64,000 nucleotides of DNA from Zanthoxylum bungeanum (GCA_019454045.1 SKCR01037602.1:1-64000), one strand, 5' to 3'. Shown: positions 1-12,347, counted from the stretch's first letter. Translations and numbers: made by a program. Notes: generated by a model from the letters alone, not told the origin.

Positions 1-790
1 TGTTGATGGAGCTTTCCAACCATTGTTGACTGTCGGGCGCGAACCAGTATTGGTTTGACTTGTTGGGTTAGCAGATGCAGGAAATTAAGATGGTTCAAAA
101 TTTAAAAGCTTTTCATGAAGTTCTTTAAAGGAAATTGGATTGTCTCGAGCTTGAACAACACGCACTAACTCTTTGTAATCATCATCTAAACCATCAAGAA
201 TCTTCTTAGACAGATATTCATCATCAATTGGTACTCCAAGAATGGCCAATTCATCAGCTCGAGCTTTAACGGTTTGAAGAAACTCAGTAACACTTTGAGA
301 TCCCTTTGTTAGATTCTTGAGATGGCTCTTTGCTTGCTTGATACGTCCGCGAGATGGTTTGGCATAAGTGTTGTCTATGAGTGTCCATGCTTCTAGTGAG
401 GTTTTGGCACGAGCTATGAATGAAATGATTGTGGGAGAAAGAGAGCCTACAAAGGTATTGAGGATCAATTGATCTTGAAGAACTCATAGAATGTGAGCAG
501 GATTTGGTACGATGGTTTCATTTTAAGAAATGGTGGTCGTTGGGCATGGTTTTGTTCCATCAACATAACCAATGAGATCATAGCCTATAAAGATTGTTTG
601 AAATTGAAGCTCTCATAAGACATAATTGGTGGAGGTAAGTTTGAATGGAGCTTGGGCTGAAATATTTATGGTAATTAATGTATTGTTTGGTTCATTTGTG
701 TTGTGAATCAAAGGATTGATAGTGGGGTTTGAGTTATTTGCTGAAGCATTCCTATTGGTGGTTATCGTGTTGACAGTTTAGAAGAGTAAA
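1..790 (-). pseudogene. Decayed Ty1-copia gag (UBN2-type) fragment
   Basis: Read on the minus strand, this is the Gag polyprotein of a plant Ty1-copia retrotransposon. The best-preserved part is 85-468, with the family-typical stretches SLSPTIISFIARAKTS, SRGRIKQAKSHLKNL and ARADELAILGVP. The same frame continues past a TAA near 82 to the left window edge (Asn/Thr/Ser-rich tail before the expected zinc knuckle). It also extends upstream to about 790 with several in-frame stops, including one between the start-proximal part and the conserved core. A degenerate primer-binding-like site lies further upstream (827-840). The stops show that it is dead. Pol, if any survives, is outside the window to the left. 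Family assignment rests on remembered plant copia Gag motifs, not a search. Confidence 0.8.
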
Positions 791-826
791 GAGAATAAAT
801 AGTGAAACGAGGGGCTGTGTTTAAAA

Positions 827-840
827 GTTCTAAGATACCA
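827..840 (-). other. Primer-binding-like site of the left copia remnant
   Basis: On the minus strand the bases read TGGTATCTTAGAAC. This starts like the initiator-Met tRNA primer site of plant copia elements (TGGTATCAGAGC) and then departs from it. Its position just upstream of the gag remnant in the same orientation supports the call. The 5' LTR would lie to the right, within about 841-1130, but I cannot fix its far end. Confidence 0.4.
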
Positions 841-1187
841 TAATAGATTTGTATATTTGAAAATATAGCTACAATTTTTATTGATGTAACCGAGTATTTA
901 TAGAGTATAAAAGGCTTTGGACTTGTAAACTGAATATGTAAAACTGACTCCTAGAATACAGGTAACAGTAAAAACTAATCTACACAAATTCAAATAATAT
1001 TCAAACTCAAAATTATCAGATAAAAAGATCCTTTATTAAAATAAACATATCATTCGGATATTTGTATTCAAACTTATTAAGATTTCAACCAAATTAAGAT
1101 ATATTCTAATTTCATACAAAAAAAATCAAAAACAAAATCTTTTTTGAAATCAAACTCATGTCTTAATGTATAAGGAAACTTGCACCA
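841..1187 (-). other. Probable 5' LTR remnant and AT-rich sequence
   Basis: No gene is visible. By position this stretch should include the 5' LTR of the copia remnant to its left. A TATA-like segment (minus strand TACTCTATAAATAC) lies near 893-906. No clean TG...CA ends or target-site duplication could be found, so the right boundary is open. Confidence 0.3.

Positions 1188-1249
<62 letters not shown>
1188..1249. repeat. (AAT)n microsatellite, about 20 units
   Basis: An uninterrupted run of AAT trinucleotides, followed by a short AT-rich stretch. It is likely length-polymorphic. Confidence 0.95.
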
Positions 1250-1251
<2 letters not shown>

Positions 1252-1750
1252 TTATATATAGTTATATATGTTCCTTCATAAGATCAAAATAGTCTTTTTA
1301 TGATTCGGAATGCAATGGTGGCACGGTAACATAAGGCCCGGATTAAATGAAACTACTTGATAACAAATTTAAGGCATAAATGTGACACTGTGTGATGATT
1401 TATATCACGTTCAACAATAACTATATTTTACTAGTCAGTCCGTCATCAATGTGGTGTGAAGTCTTTATACATTATAAAGAATTTTTCTCAAAAGTATGTT
1501 TGGATATGTTGAAAATGCTTTCTTATTCTCGCATTATAGAACCCTTGTTTATGGTTCCTGATTTTTTTAATATAACTTATAAATAAATAATAATTAATGG
1601 TCTCAAATTTTTTTATTATAACATTTTACCAAGACTTCATAAAGTAAAATAATCTTGAATTCGGAGTACATCACAACCAGCCTAGGACACAACACTAAAT
1701 CTTTTTTATGACAGGGTTTTTAAACAAGATTATATATATACAGAAGGCTA
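1250..1750. other. AT-rich intergenic DNA, nothing recognised
   Basis: I see no coding similarity, RNA gene or bounded repeat here. A short frame at 1392-1586 on + resembles no protein family known to me and is probably chance. Confidence 0.4.
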
Positions 1751-1979
1751 GAATGTTGATGAAATTTAAAGCACAAACACCATCGATGTCGAGTAATAGG
1801 AAAAACAATCTCAATCGCTTTTTTCATTGCCTTGTCTTGGTCAGTAATGATTCCAATAGGTGCAGCATTGGACATGCAAGATAGTCATGTCCTAAATAAT
1901 CATGTAAAAGTCTCAGTGTCCTCATGTGATATCAATCCACATCCTAACAATATAGAATGACCATGGTGTACTAGAAGTC
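1751..1979 (-). pseudogene. MULE / FAR1-FHY3-type transposase fragment
   Basis: Minus-strand translation from 1979 gives about 76 residues with the signature of the MULE transposase domain, also found in plant FAR1/FHY3 proteins. It reads HHGHSILLGCGLIS, then an ETFT-stop-LFRT-stop-LSCM segment, then GIITDQDKAMKKAIEIVFP and TRHRWCLCF. The TDQDKAM block carries a conserved acidic residue of the catalytic core. Two in-frame TGA codons sit exactly where the family has Trp (TGG), so two G-to-A changes inactivated it. The fragment was too interrupted to appear as one open frame. No terminal inverted repeats were found. It could be a transposon or a FAR1-like gene remnant; transposon is more likely given the surroundings. 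Confidence 0.75.
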
Positions 1980-2199
1980 CATAACTTTTGGTAACCGTTA
2001 GGGCATTTGCGACAACGTCGCCGGTCCACTGAATTTACACTTGTGGTAGATGACATTATGATTACAAATCTACTGCAAAATGCATCATAACATAAAACTT
2101 TAGGTAAGAATAAGATAGAAAATGAATCACTACAAAATACATCACAACATCAAATTTAGCCAAATCTATCATTTGCAAATGAGAAATGAAATCAAGTCA

Positions 2200-2823
2200 C
2201 ACATGATCTAATGAAATCAAGGAACTGGAGATGCAATACAAGATGACCATGAACTAAAACATCAACCACACTCTTTACAACATGAAAAAATTTGGCTAAA
2301 TTTGAGCCTTTTCGAACTAAAATTTTGCTCCAATGACTGATGGAATTGAATTTCCTGAAGACTGACTCTGTTGGTATGGTTGCCCAAGCCTCAACTCTAT
2401 TACTATGTATCATCCTGAAAACTATAAACTACAATGACCATGAACTAAAACATCAACCACACTCTTTACAACAGGAAATTCAATTCCATCAGTCACTGCA
2501 TCAGTCATGAACTAATGCATCACAACATCAAATTTAGCCAAATTTTTTCTTGACCACCATGAACTAAAACACTAATTTATAAAATCTCACTACTCCATTA
2601 TCAAACAAAAACACCATTATCCAAATCCAAATCCATCAACCACACTCTCCTCATCCAAAAAAAAAAAACGAATCTACAGAATCTCACAACACCATTATCA
2701 AACAAAAACACCAAAAATACACTCTCAAACACTAATTTACAGAATCTCATTATTGCATTATCAATCAAATACAAGAACTTCAAAACCAAAACCAAATCCA
2801 TCAACCACACTCTCCTCTTCCAG

Positions 2824-2874
<51 letters not shown>

Positions 2875-2960
2875 GAAACTACAGAATCTCACAACACCAT
2901 TATCAAACAAAAACACCAAAAATACACTCTCAAATCAAACCCAAATCAATCAAATTTTTC
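2200..2960. repeat. Duplicated low-complexity block with poly-A expansions
   Basis: The block is built from imperfect direct repeats. A phrase beginning CATGAACTAAAACATCAACC occurs near 2249 and again near 2440. A longer unit containing CCATCAACCACACTCTCCTC, an A run, and then CTACAGAATCTCACAACACC occurs at about 2630-2730 and again at about 2795-2935. In the first unit the A run is 12 bases (2657-2668); in the second it is 50 bases (2824-2873). Frames crossing this block are poly-Lys artefacts. Confidence 0.75.
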
Positions 2961-3595
2961 ATAGATAAAGTGACGATTTATGAATTCTACTTACCAGCGG
3001 TCTGGTTTCCTGTTGTTTCAACTTGCGATGTGGTTTACTCAAGTTGGTGTAGCTATGGTAGTTGGGGAATTTGTGATAGACGCTTCAGAGAATGAAATTT
3101 GAGAAATAATCGGGTCTGGTTCGGTGGAATGATGATTTGGGAATTATGGTTTGGGATATGACATTTTCTTTATTTGGCTATTGATTTAAAACAATTATTG
3201 GACAAATAAAATAATCAAAACGCAGATTGAGTGTCGTTCGGGAAAATATTAAGTAGAAAATAGAGTACGTATATCACGTCTCATATAGATTATGTTATGA
3301 ACAATTTCAATAAATTTATTTTGTAGAAACTTGAGTGTTCACTTCAGAACCCTCGATAATAGGACGTCCAAATAATTATTTCTTCGAATGTTTTTCACAA
3401 ACTAAGCTCCCTAGATATATGTTCACACACAAGTCAATTACAAGTTGTAATTTAAAACTAGAAGGGCATTTAAGTCATTTTGAGTATGGTATAGAATTAT
3501 TGATTTAAAAAAAAAACAAAAAAAAAACTGTCCTTACTTGAACAATTAAAAAACCCAGGGATACAAATGTTATTATCCAATAAAATAAAAGGAGG
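2961..3595. other. Intergenic DNA upstream of RPL12
   Basis: No gene recognised. AT-rich, with short A runs near 3507-3528. Confidence 0.4.
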
Positions 3596-3599
3596 AAAT

Positions 3600-3695
3600 C
3601 ACTGAAACACAGAAAGGGCAAAGGGGCGTGAGTTTCACGTGAAACCAAAAACCTTCACTCTAGGGTTTTACTCTTCTTTTTTCATCTAACCCAAG
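3600..3695 (+). promoter_or_regulatory. RPL12 promoter/5' UTR with telo-box
   Basis: The segment contains CTAGGGTTTTA (about 3659-3669), the reverse of the plant telo-box AAACCCTA, which is common in promoters of translation-apparatus genes. It also has a palindromic TTTCACGTGAAA (about 3632-3643, G-box core CACGTG). A pyrimidine-rich leader follows. A likely 5' UTR splice donor, CCAAG|GTTAG, falls at 3695/3696. No convincing TATA box was seen. That the telo-box drives this gene is inference from position and family habit. Confidence 0.55.
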
Positions 3696-3996
3696 GTTAG
3701 CTCTCTCTCTCTCTCTCTCTCTAAATAATATGATGTTTCATTGTGAATCTGAATTGGGTATTTGTGAGTTTGATTACGTTAATCTCTTTTTGTGATTCTC
3801 TGACCTCGTTTTGTTTCTTTGCTTGATCAATTCATGGGTTCTTTTTTTTTTTTCGAGGCATCTTCTTTTTCTGCTGGCCCACAAAATGAAATTTAAGAAA
3901 ATATGAATTTTTGGATTGCAGAAGTATACTGTTTTAACTTTTTTTATTTGTTAGGATGTCGAAATAAGAATGAAAACTTAATATTTTGTATTGCAG
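3696..3996 (+). other. Probable 5' UTR intron of RPL12
   Basis: It starts GTTAG followed by a (CT)n tract (about 3702-3721) and ends TTGCAG at 3996, with a T-rich tract upstream of the acceptor. An alternative acceptor, TTGCAG, lies near 3917-3922. The coding exon begins downstream without further introns. Confidence 0.5.
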
Positions 3997-4081
3997 GTCA
4001 TTGATTTTATTGTGGAATTGTGCATATTAGGTATTCAAAGGTTTATTTGTGATTCATAATTGAAAATAACCTGTGCTGGAA

Positions 4082-4729
4082 ATGAGCTTGATATTAAGGC
4101 TAAGACATCATTTGCCAAATGGGCTCTCCAGACCTCCGAATGTTTCTCCCCTATTAGCATTGAGTTTTTTGAACTTCAATGGGGTGTTGTCGTCTCGTGG
4201 ATTTGGTCAAACTGCGAGGAAGGAGGAGGTAGAGGAAGAGGAGATAGAGATAGATCAAAGGAGACTCCCGGCAGATTATGATCCGGCTACTTTTGATCCC
4301 ACAGAGCATCGTAGTCCTCCGACAGAGCGAGTTTTTAGGCTTGTAGATGAAATATCTGGACTCACACTGACCGAAGTTGCAGAACTGAGTTCCATTATTA
4401 TGAAAAAACAAGGAATGACAGAACCCCCAGTGGTGGGAGTTATGAAGCCTGGTGCTGCTGGTTTGGCTATGAAGACAACAGGTGCCGCTGCCAAGGAAGA
4501 GATGAAACCTGAGAAGACTGCTTTCGACATAAAATTGGAATCTTATGAATCAAATGCAAAGGTTAAAGTAATTAAGGAGCTGAGGACTTTCACTGATTTG
4601 GGTCTCAAGGAAGCAAAGGAGTTAGTAGAAAAGACACCTACCGTGTTGAAGAAAGGAGTTTCAAAGGAAGAAGCTGAGAAAATAATTGAGAAGATGAAAG
4701 CTCTTGGTGCGACAGTCGTTATGGAATGA
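4082..4729 (+). CDS. RPL12: 50S ribosomal protein L7/L12, mitochondrial type
   Basis: Encodes 215 residues in one exon. The C-terminal 70 or so residues (about 144-215) form the L7/L12 stalk domain that recruits GTPase translation factors: EKTAFDIKLESY, KVKVIKELR, DLGLKEAKELVEKTP and KGVSKEEAEKIIEKM. Around residues 83-112, VFRLVDEISGLTLTEVAELS matches the N-terminal dimerisation/L10-binding domain. An Ala/Gly/Pro hinge lies between. The first 50 or so residues are Arg-rich with few acids (MSLILRLRHHLPNGL, then SSRGFGQTA), as in a mitochondrial presequence. That, plus an acidic insert (EEVEEEEIEID), favours the mitochondrial over the plastid form. Start chosen at the first ATG (4082); the same frame is open slightly upstream but only from a GTG. 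It is convergent with PURH. Confidence 0.92.
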   Translation: MSLILRLRHHLPNGLSRPPNVSPLLALSFLNFNGVLSSRGFGQTARKEEVEEEEIEIDQRRLPADYDPATFDPTEHRSPPTERVFRLVDEISGLTLTEVAELSSIIMKKQGMTEPPVVGVMKPGAAGLAMKTTGAAAKEEMKPEKTAFDIKLESYESNAKVKVIKELRTFTDLGLKEAKELVEKTPTVLKKGVSKEEAEKIIEKMKALGATVVME

Positions 4730-6597
4730 ATCTAGTTATTATTTTCTTAGAAACTTCTTGTCTTCGACAAGTTCAAGGTGAGGGTGCCTTTTCACCATGT
4801 TGACTAATTTTGATATGTATTCTCAGCTATGCCCGCCTCTGCAGGAGTAAGTTTACTTTTGATGATGATCGTTTGCTTTATATTCATTATTTTCTTACTT
4901 AAAGTAATCGTATAAACATGTATAACAGTACATGAAGTTATTGTGCACTTACCTCCGTTACCAAGACTGATACCTGCTATGGGTTTTGTTGCATTTGCAT
5001 GGTTTTGAATTCATCCCTACGATTCTTATCGACTTACCATCTCAGTTATTACTTGCAAATGCTATTGATGCAAAAAATTAACACATTAGTTTCAATCACA
5101 TTGTTAAGAAATTAAACACAGTGGTCAAGTTGGAAATCAATGAAAAGATAATTTAGGCCTTTGGTTCTGCATTGTTACTGCCACTTTTAGTAGCTGAATG
5201 CAAGTGTGCCTTAAATGATATCACATAAGGGGAAACCTGAAAATGGAAGTTTTGGTGGAAGCATGATGGAAACTGGAGTTAATTGCAGAGAGGTACGGAT
5301 CTTAGATAAAAAGGACTAGAGGGCCTCACGGCCATTTAAATTATCATCACTGAGTAGGGTAACAGCTTTTAGCCATTCACCTCCAGCGATATGGCAGTTA
5401 GTTATCATATAGTTACATAACATACATTTGTTTCTGTAATTTTCTTTCTTTTTCTTTGTTCATTCTCGCTGTCTTAGTGTTAGTTATATGCCTATGTACC
5501 CTTTGCAACTTCACCTATGTGATTGGCCAATTGCCACATTTTCTTGGGTGCGATAATCTAATGGAAACCAAAAGAATTTTCTTTAGATGGCAGACACTTA
5601 CAGTTTCTAAGCTTAGCTCAAGCAAATCCCCATTCCTAAAATAGCATTAAAACACAAATTTTATGGCAGCATTTTTATGTTCATATAATATGTTTTACTC
5701 TATTGTTATTGAGTCTAATATGTGAGTCAACAATGGCCACAACACGTCATTTGAAGGATGTGTGTGACATCCATTGTTCTTTTAATTCCTGTTCCTGTAG
5801 ATGTTTACATGATCTCAATAAAAGTAAAGGCCAATTTATGTGGCTTATTACTTGGATATAATTCCTTGATATTTTAAAAATCCTTTTAAAAAAGAAAAAG
5901 ATCAGTTTCTTGTAATTTCATTTATATTTCCCCATTTTTAACAGGTTCTTGGCTTGCCTAACAGTGTGTGCATACTTTGCTATGATATTAATTTATGTTC
6001 ACTACTAGATAGAGGTTACAGTTGGCACTGTCATGGAATCATTTCTTTGTACATTTTCATTTTCTTGGCTGAGATTGTAAAGGGTAATTATTGTCCAACA
6101 ATAATATGTGCACAACCAATTGCACAAATAGTAATGATACATAGGCAATATTTTTCTTTTTCTGGAGATTGGGAATACTTTTTCTGTTTTTCACCAAGTA
6201 TGTGGATCAAAACGGTGTCATTTTATCGGGGTGTCAATTGAGTGTAAAAGTGGTGTAGATATATCATTATTGATTGCCCAATCATGTATTTTAAAAAAAA
6301 AAAAAAAAATACTGTACAATTAATTGTGACAATTATCATTTTTGTTTATTATCCTTTCATTCAAAATTTGAGACGACCAGGTGAATAAAAACACAAGGAA
6401 TACGAAATATTCAATACTCTATAATGTATGAACGTATATGGCTCATGCTTATGCATTCTTCCCAGAAGACTTGTATGCAATGCAAGTAATCTAACCATCC
6501 TATGAAAAGACCAAAACTCTCTATGCAATGGTGCTGTGATTGGAGCAGAGGTCTAAACCTGTGAACATTAAAAAGGAAAACTCCCAAGTCATCTTCA
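4730..6597. other. Intergenic region between convergent RPL12 and PURH
   Basis: Holds the 3' UTR of RPL12 at its left and the 3' UTR of PURH (minus strand, about 6400-6597) at its right. I found no other gene, transposon boundary or RNA gene. A short A run lies at about 6292-6309. Confidence 0.5.
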
Positions 6598-9500
6598 TCA
6601 ATGCCTGAAATGCCTGACATTGGTAAAGAGCAGCGAAACCCCGTACTTGTTACAGCAGTCTACGGCATCTCCATCTCTAATGCTCCCCCCAGGTTCTGTG
6701 ATGACTCCAATCCCACTTGCGCATGCCTCTTCCACGGCATCATTCCATGCTGTTATGAAACCATTTGCATCAGGTTATTTAGTACAGACATAAAGCAAAA
6801 GGACTTTGTCACTTGTGTTACAGCTTGAAACTCTTATCAGAGTAGTAATTACCAAATGGGAAGAATGCATCGCTAGCTAAAGCGGCTCCTTTAACTTCAT
6901 CTCCTGCCTTCTTCATTGCTATTCTCAAACTCTCCAGACGATTTGGCTGCCCACTTCCCATACCCAGCATGCAGTTATTCTGTTCAAACAAAGGATCAGA
7001 TTCTCAAGTCTCTCCTATAAAACATATCACATTTTAGCAGAATATTACAGAAGTTTCATCAGAAAAGTACCCACCTTTGCTATTACAATGGCATTGCTCT
7101 TGACATGCTTCACACACAGCCATGCAAATTCTGCATCATGAATCTCACTTTCTTGCGGCTTCTTCTCAGAAACCACTTTGAATTGGATATCTTCAGGAGC
7201 CAAGTCATCTGAATCCTGAGCTAACCAGCCCCCACCAACTTGTCTGAGGGAGAGCTTTCCTTTTTCATTCTTTTTTGCCTCAAGAATCCTTAGATTCTTT
7301 GATTTACCTCTAAGAATCTCAAGCCCCTGTTCTGTATACTTGGGAGCAATTACGATCTCATAAAACGTCCGAGTTTCACCATCTGTTGGACTTCTGAACT
7401 CTCGGAGTTCATTAGCAAGAGCCTGAATGACAGGGAATCCATATTTAATCAGAAACGTAAAGTGGTCATGCCAGCTTCTGAAGTTAGTTAGGTCAGCGCT
7501 CCACTTTATTACACAGCATGGCACAGTTTTAATTAAAACTTTTCAGTCTATATTAATATAGTTTTAGTGATATAAATCCTCTCTTTTAAGTTACAGCGGA
7601 ATGCTCGATGGCTTGATGAAATTTAATGTAAAGAGCTTATCCGACACTCCCAACAAGCTCATATGAACTGGAGCTTTTTCCATGAATGAATTCAATGCTA
7701 GACCTCAAAGCTATAAATGACAATTACCTCGTCAACTTCTATGTTGAAGGCCACAATACCACCAAATGCACTAATTGGATCTGCTTTCACAGCCAACCTA
7801 TATGCTTCAAGGATATCATCACGTGAAGCTACCCCACAGGGATTTGTATGCTTTACAATTACACAAGTAGGATTTTTAAACTCTGACACGCAATTCCAAG
7901 CTGCATCAGCATCTAAATAGTTGTTATATGACATCTCCTGCACCAGGAAGAAAAGTACAAAGCAGATGTGGTGAAACTCAACTACAATATAATAATAGAA
8001 TTGCCAAGAAATTCAACAACTGTGAGGGATTTAGATATTCTCTGATCAATATACCCAACAAAATCCTGAGAATACAGTACAATGGCTTCACTGAAAAAAC
8101 AAAATTCGTAGTCTGTACTAAGTGTTTATATCACTATAGAATTCACTTACATTTTTTACTTTTATGCTATCATTGATTCACACATCTACGTTTAAACAAT
8201 AACTCAAGGTATCCAGTTTAATGGTGCTTGCTTCCAGTTCATAAACTCAATGCATCCAGTTTATCCCTAGATATTATTACGATATTCTTGAACCTAATTT
8301 CTGTCCCAATTTCAAAGGAAGAAAGAAAATGCTTTGGGAAGTTACGGTTCTTGCTTGCTTCTGGGGTATTTGGTTGGAAAGAAACAATAGAATTTTTAAA
8401 GATGGTGAAGCTGATCCAATTTCTGTTTGGAAAAAGATTAAATTCTGGGTTGCATTATGGGTTCACAGTGAGAGTGATTTAGTGGTTTCTTATTGTTTGA
8501 TCTTTTAAGAGATTAGTCTTCCCATAAGTAGGGATTTTGCTTTTCTTTTTTGGACATCTCGTCCTTCTTTATTTATATATTTTTTCTATTGTAAAAATTT
8601 TCATCAATAAAGTTTCTCGTTTCACTAAAAATACAGGGAAAAAACCAACCATAACAATAAAAAGATACTACTTACGACCCAACAGATCTTTGTGCTAATC
8701 ATTTCTTTTCTCTATCTAGAGAATCCTTTTGTCTCTAAATAACCATATGAGGATGCCTTACTCTAACTAAATTTATTCTGAATCTACTAACCTAATTAAC
8801 AAAATATTACTTTTCATTCAAATTACTGGTGAAGGTGACAAGTTCTCATATCAAAAGAGTGTAACTTACCTTCCCGTGGTGCTGAATAGCTGTAGCAATA
8901 CCACCAGCATTAACCTCGGCAAGACTCTTGTCAACATAAAATGCAGCCTTCTGGTGAGGATTTTCACCATACCGAAGTGAACTTTTGAGTGCAAGAGGCA
9001 CTGTGAAGCTGGGAGGGAATTTCTCTCCTAAAAATGGAAAATTAAATTAAAAAAAATGCAAGACAATTGAACAAATTCATTAAAATCTATTTTTAAAGGA
9101 AACATTTAAACATCATCACTGTTTGGGTTTATTAATCAACATCATTTCCAAACCACCTTCAAAATCATTTCATAAATAGTAGAGATTGATCCATTCCATA
9201 TTACAGTTTGGTGTCTTAAAAATATGATGTGGCTTGTACGAGTTTTTATACTGCTCAACTGGTAATGGTTTCTGAATGGCACACATAAGGATAAAATATT
9301 ACCTCCAGCAGTCTGTTCCCACAGCCACTCTGAAACTGCAGAATCATATGAAGCAACATGTTCAAATGCTTTCCAAGCAAGTTTTCTACGAAACTGCTGA
9401 TCATCCTGGTTTCCTTTAAGAAATTCTAGGATTGAAGGATAATCTTCTGAATCAACAACAACCAGGACATCCTTGTGGTTCTATTCAATAAGCACATGTC

Positions 9501-12347
9501 AGATGGAATATGAAATAATAAAGGAAAAATAGTATTCAGCAACATGTCTTAAATAATTACATGCATATTGCTATGGGCATATAGTTAAATCACTGCTGTT
9601 GTAGTATTCAAGGGACTTGAAGATTGTGAAAAGACATGAGGTTGAAAGAGAGAGGAACCTCTCATAAATTTGTAAACATGCGCTAATGTCGAATCAATTT
9701 GAAAGCCACCGAATTTTATCCAACTTGTGAACAGCATTAAAAGAACCATGAATAAAATATTCAGAGATTTTCATCTGCTAAGCCAAACACAATAGTAAAA
9801 TATGTTGGTTATAACACCCACTTGATGCCATCATTCAAGAACGCCCAGCCCCTTTTCTTTTTCTGTTTTAGTTCAATCTGAACTTTGTCCAACAATAGTG
9901 TTATACCTCACAAGTCACAATAAGAATGTGCAAAAGCTTTCGGTGTATCTAACAATTAAAAAACAAAGGTAGTAGTAAAAGGCAACAAGACAACAACTTC
10001 ATTTACTAAATTACCTTCGCAGCAGCTCTGATCATAGCAGGACCACCAATATCAATGTTCTCAATTCCACCTTCAAAATCAATACCTCCCGCAGCAGTAA
10101 CTTTATCATAGAAAGGGTACAAGTTCACCACTACTAAATCAAATGTACCTGTACAAAAATTGTTTTAGCAGAAAGCAGGCATGTAGCAAGGCAGGCATTA
10201 TGAAAGAGTTCAAATGTCACCAACCAATTCCATGTTCATTGAGAGCATCCATGTGATGCTTTTGGTCTCTTCTAGCAAGAATACCTCCATGAATGTTGGG
10301 GTGTAAAGTTTTTACACGGCCATCAAGCTGAAATATAGAACTAAAATTAATACTATTATTCAAAATGAAAACCTGGAATTAAGTTTCAGAGGTTACAATA
10401 ATAAAAACTCTTTAAAACAACGATAATTCATAATGTTTGGTACTAAATGACTTACCTAATTCTAGGAACCAATAATCGGGTGTCTAGGATGAGTGATATA
10501 GGCTCAGCACTAACATCAACATTTTTAATTTTGATAAAATATCATAGATCCAAGAATGCAAACCGGCACTCTTGAACTTGAGAGCCCAATTTTATAGTAC
10601 TTCAATAACAAGTTGTTAGATGAAGTTTCCCGATTTTTGAAGATTTTATTTTACATTGTAAAAAACCTGTTTCTATTCAAGTGTAACCCTCAGAACTATC
10701 ATATTCCACAGAACTACGACAAGAGCAAAACAAAATAGATCAAAAAGCCTGAAATAGAAGAAAAGAGTATCTCACTACTAGTAGGAGGAGAAAAATCATA
10801 AATTGGAAAACACACCCTCCATCTTTCAGAACAAAATCATTACAGATTCAAATACATTACCAACTTTGATATGGACCATTTATCATATAATAATAACATA
10901 CAAACATCAAATATTATTATACCATTTCTGGAAAACAAGTGAGCTTCTCCACTTTAGTTACAGACACGCCAGCACTTTCTAGGGCAGTAGCTGTTCCTCC
11001 CGTGGAAACAATTGTGTACCTACAGATTACAAAACAGGCCTGAGTTTTTCACCATAAACTACTAAAACAAACTTGCTACTTTGTACTTGTTTTCATCCTA
11101 TTTCCTTCCAACGGCTTGTAAGATCTTTATCATGTCCAGAAAACTTGTGAAACCAGTGGCAGCCTGGTCTGGCACCAGGACCTGGTCCACCCGACATGAT
11201 GAATGGACATATAGAGGAGGCTATCGTTTAGTCAAATATTGGTGGGTACTGAAACTAATAAGCCCAAAAGTCACAAGAATTTTTCTCATATTTCTGTTAA
11301 TTTGTTTCTGTTTGTTTCTGTAGAAGCAATGTCATCAGCACATATTTACAAGGAATAAATAACAGGATTGAGTTTAATTAAATTTTTAATTTCCAAATTC
11401 CAATTCCTAAGTTGTTCCTATTTTTCCATTCGAATAATAGTTAATTCAGCTTTAAAAATATTTAAGTTTGAAAAAATCTCTCGTTTTCTAAAACTATCAA
11501 TCTGTCCACCCAAGTTATGAAATAGACATTTTACATCCAAAAATTAATAATTACGAATACTTTGTACCTAAAAATTAGTTATAAAAATGAAACTATACAT
11601 GCAAAAAGTAGCAATTTTGGTGTAAAAAAGTATTTTTTCAATAACTTGGGGTGGGCATATGATAGTTTGAAAAACAAAGTGTATTTTTCGAACTTTAGCT
11701 TAATTATAAGTGGATTGATGATAATTTCCCTACATGTTATTAGGTGTTTTTTTTTTTTTGAACTTATAAAATCTTACGTTTTTAAGTATATTAATGTTAA
11801 ATTTTTAATTTAGTCCAGGATAAGATTATATCATGGGTCCGCCCTGTGTGAAACAAAAGAAAAAGAAACATGGCTTAAAGAATTTTACCCCAACTCTTGT
11901 AACCCAGTTCCAAGAGATGCTAAATCTTTTTTATCCGACAAAGATATCAAAGCCTGCTTCTTCCCTGCAACAAAATTATAAAACACATGTTTATTACAAC
12001 ACAAACCATATTATAAATTATAAATTAAAACCACAAAAAAAAAAAAAATCAAAAAAAAAAAAAACAAGATGTCAAATCAACAAAACAGAGGAAATAATAA
12101 AGATGGTACCATGAGGAGGAGGAGAAGAGGAATGGGGTTCATGGGTTGGAGCAGAAACGGAACGAGAGTGGGCCATGGCTCTGATTGGAGAAAAGCTCGA
12201 GCGCAGAGAGCAAGAGTGGTCGTGAACGCAGAAGATTGGAGTTCGTTTTCTGTTAAGAAGATATTTGATGATGTTAGAGTGCGGCGGTTGAGCGGTTTTG
12301 GCGGGAATAATGGTGGCCGTGGCGGCGGCGGCAGACAACCTTAACAT
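6598..12347 (-). CDS. PURH: Bifunctional purine biosynthesis protein PurH (AICAR transformylase / IMP cyclohydrolase)
   Basis: Catalyses the last two steps of IMP synthesis. Eleven coding exons (complement): 12110-12347, 11889-11964, 10923-11019, 10225-10327, 10015-10148, 9303-9480, 8870-9027, 7728-7937, 7075-7422, 6853-6979, 6598-6749. All introns are GT-AG, phases agree, and the sum is 1821 nt (606 residues). Residues 1-79 are rich in Ala/Ser/Arg, as in a plastid transit peptide. The MGS-like cyclohydrolase domain starts near 81 ([14 protein letters not shown] at 110, [14 protein letters not shown]). The AICARFT domain includes [12 protein letters not shown], the catalytic KH pair at 357-358 ([10 protein letters not shown]), [31 protein letters not shown] and the terminal VRHFRH. 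Length and motifs look complete and functional. A second in-frame ATG (residue 58) would give a leaderless form. Identity is very secure; exact start is less so. Confidence 0.95.
8310..8640 (+). pseudogene. 3' tail of a LINE (non-LTR retrotransposon) in a PURH intron
   Basis: On +, antisense to PURH and inside the intron between the exons at 7937 and 8870. A frame from about 8328 reads [20 protein letters not shown] and then [19 protein letters not shown] and a stop. This is the C-terminal zf-RVT region of plant LINE reverse transcriptases (the WxxWLERNxRIF motif). A 3' non-coding tail follows, with AATAAAG near 8608 close to the expected end. The 5' part is missing, the usual result of incomplete reverse transcription. 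Confidence 0.75.

Noticed and set aside
2753..2968. Poly-Lys ORF
   Set aside because: Produced by a 50-base A run.
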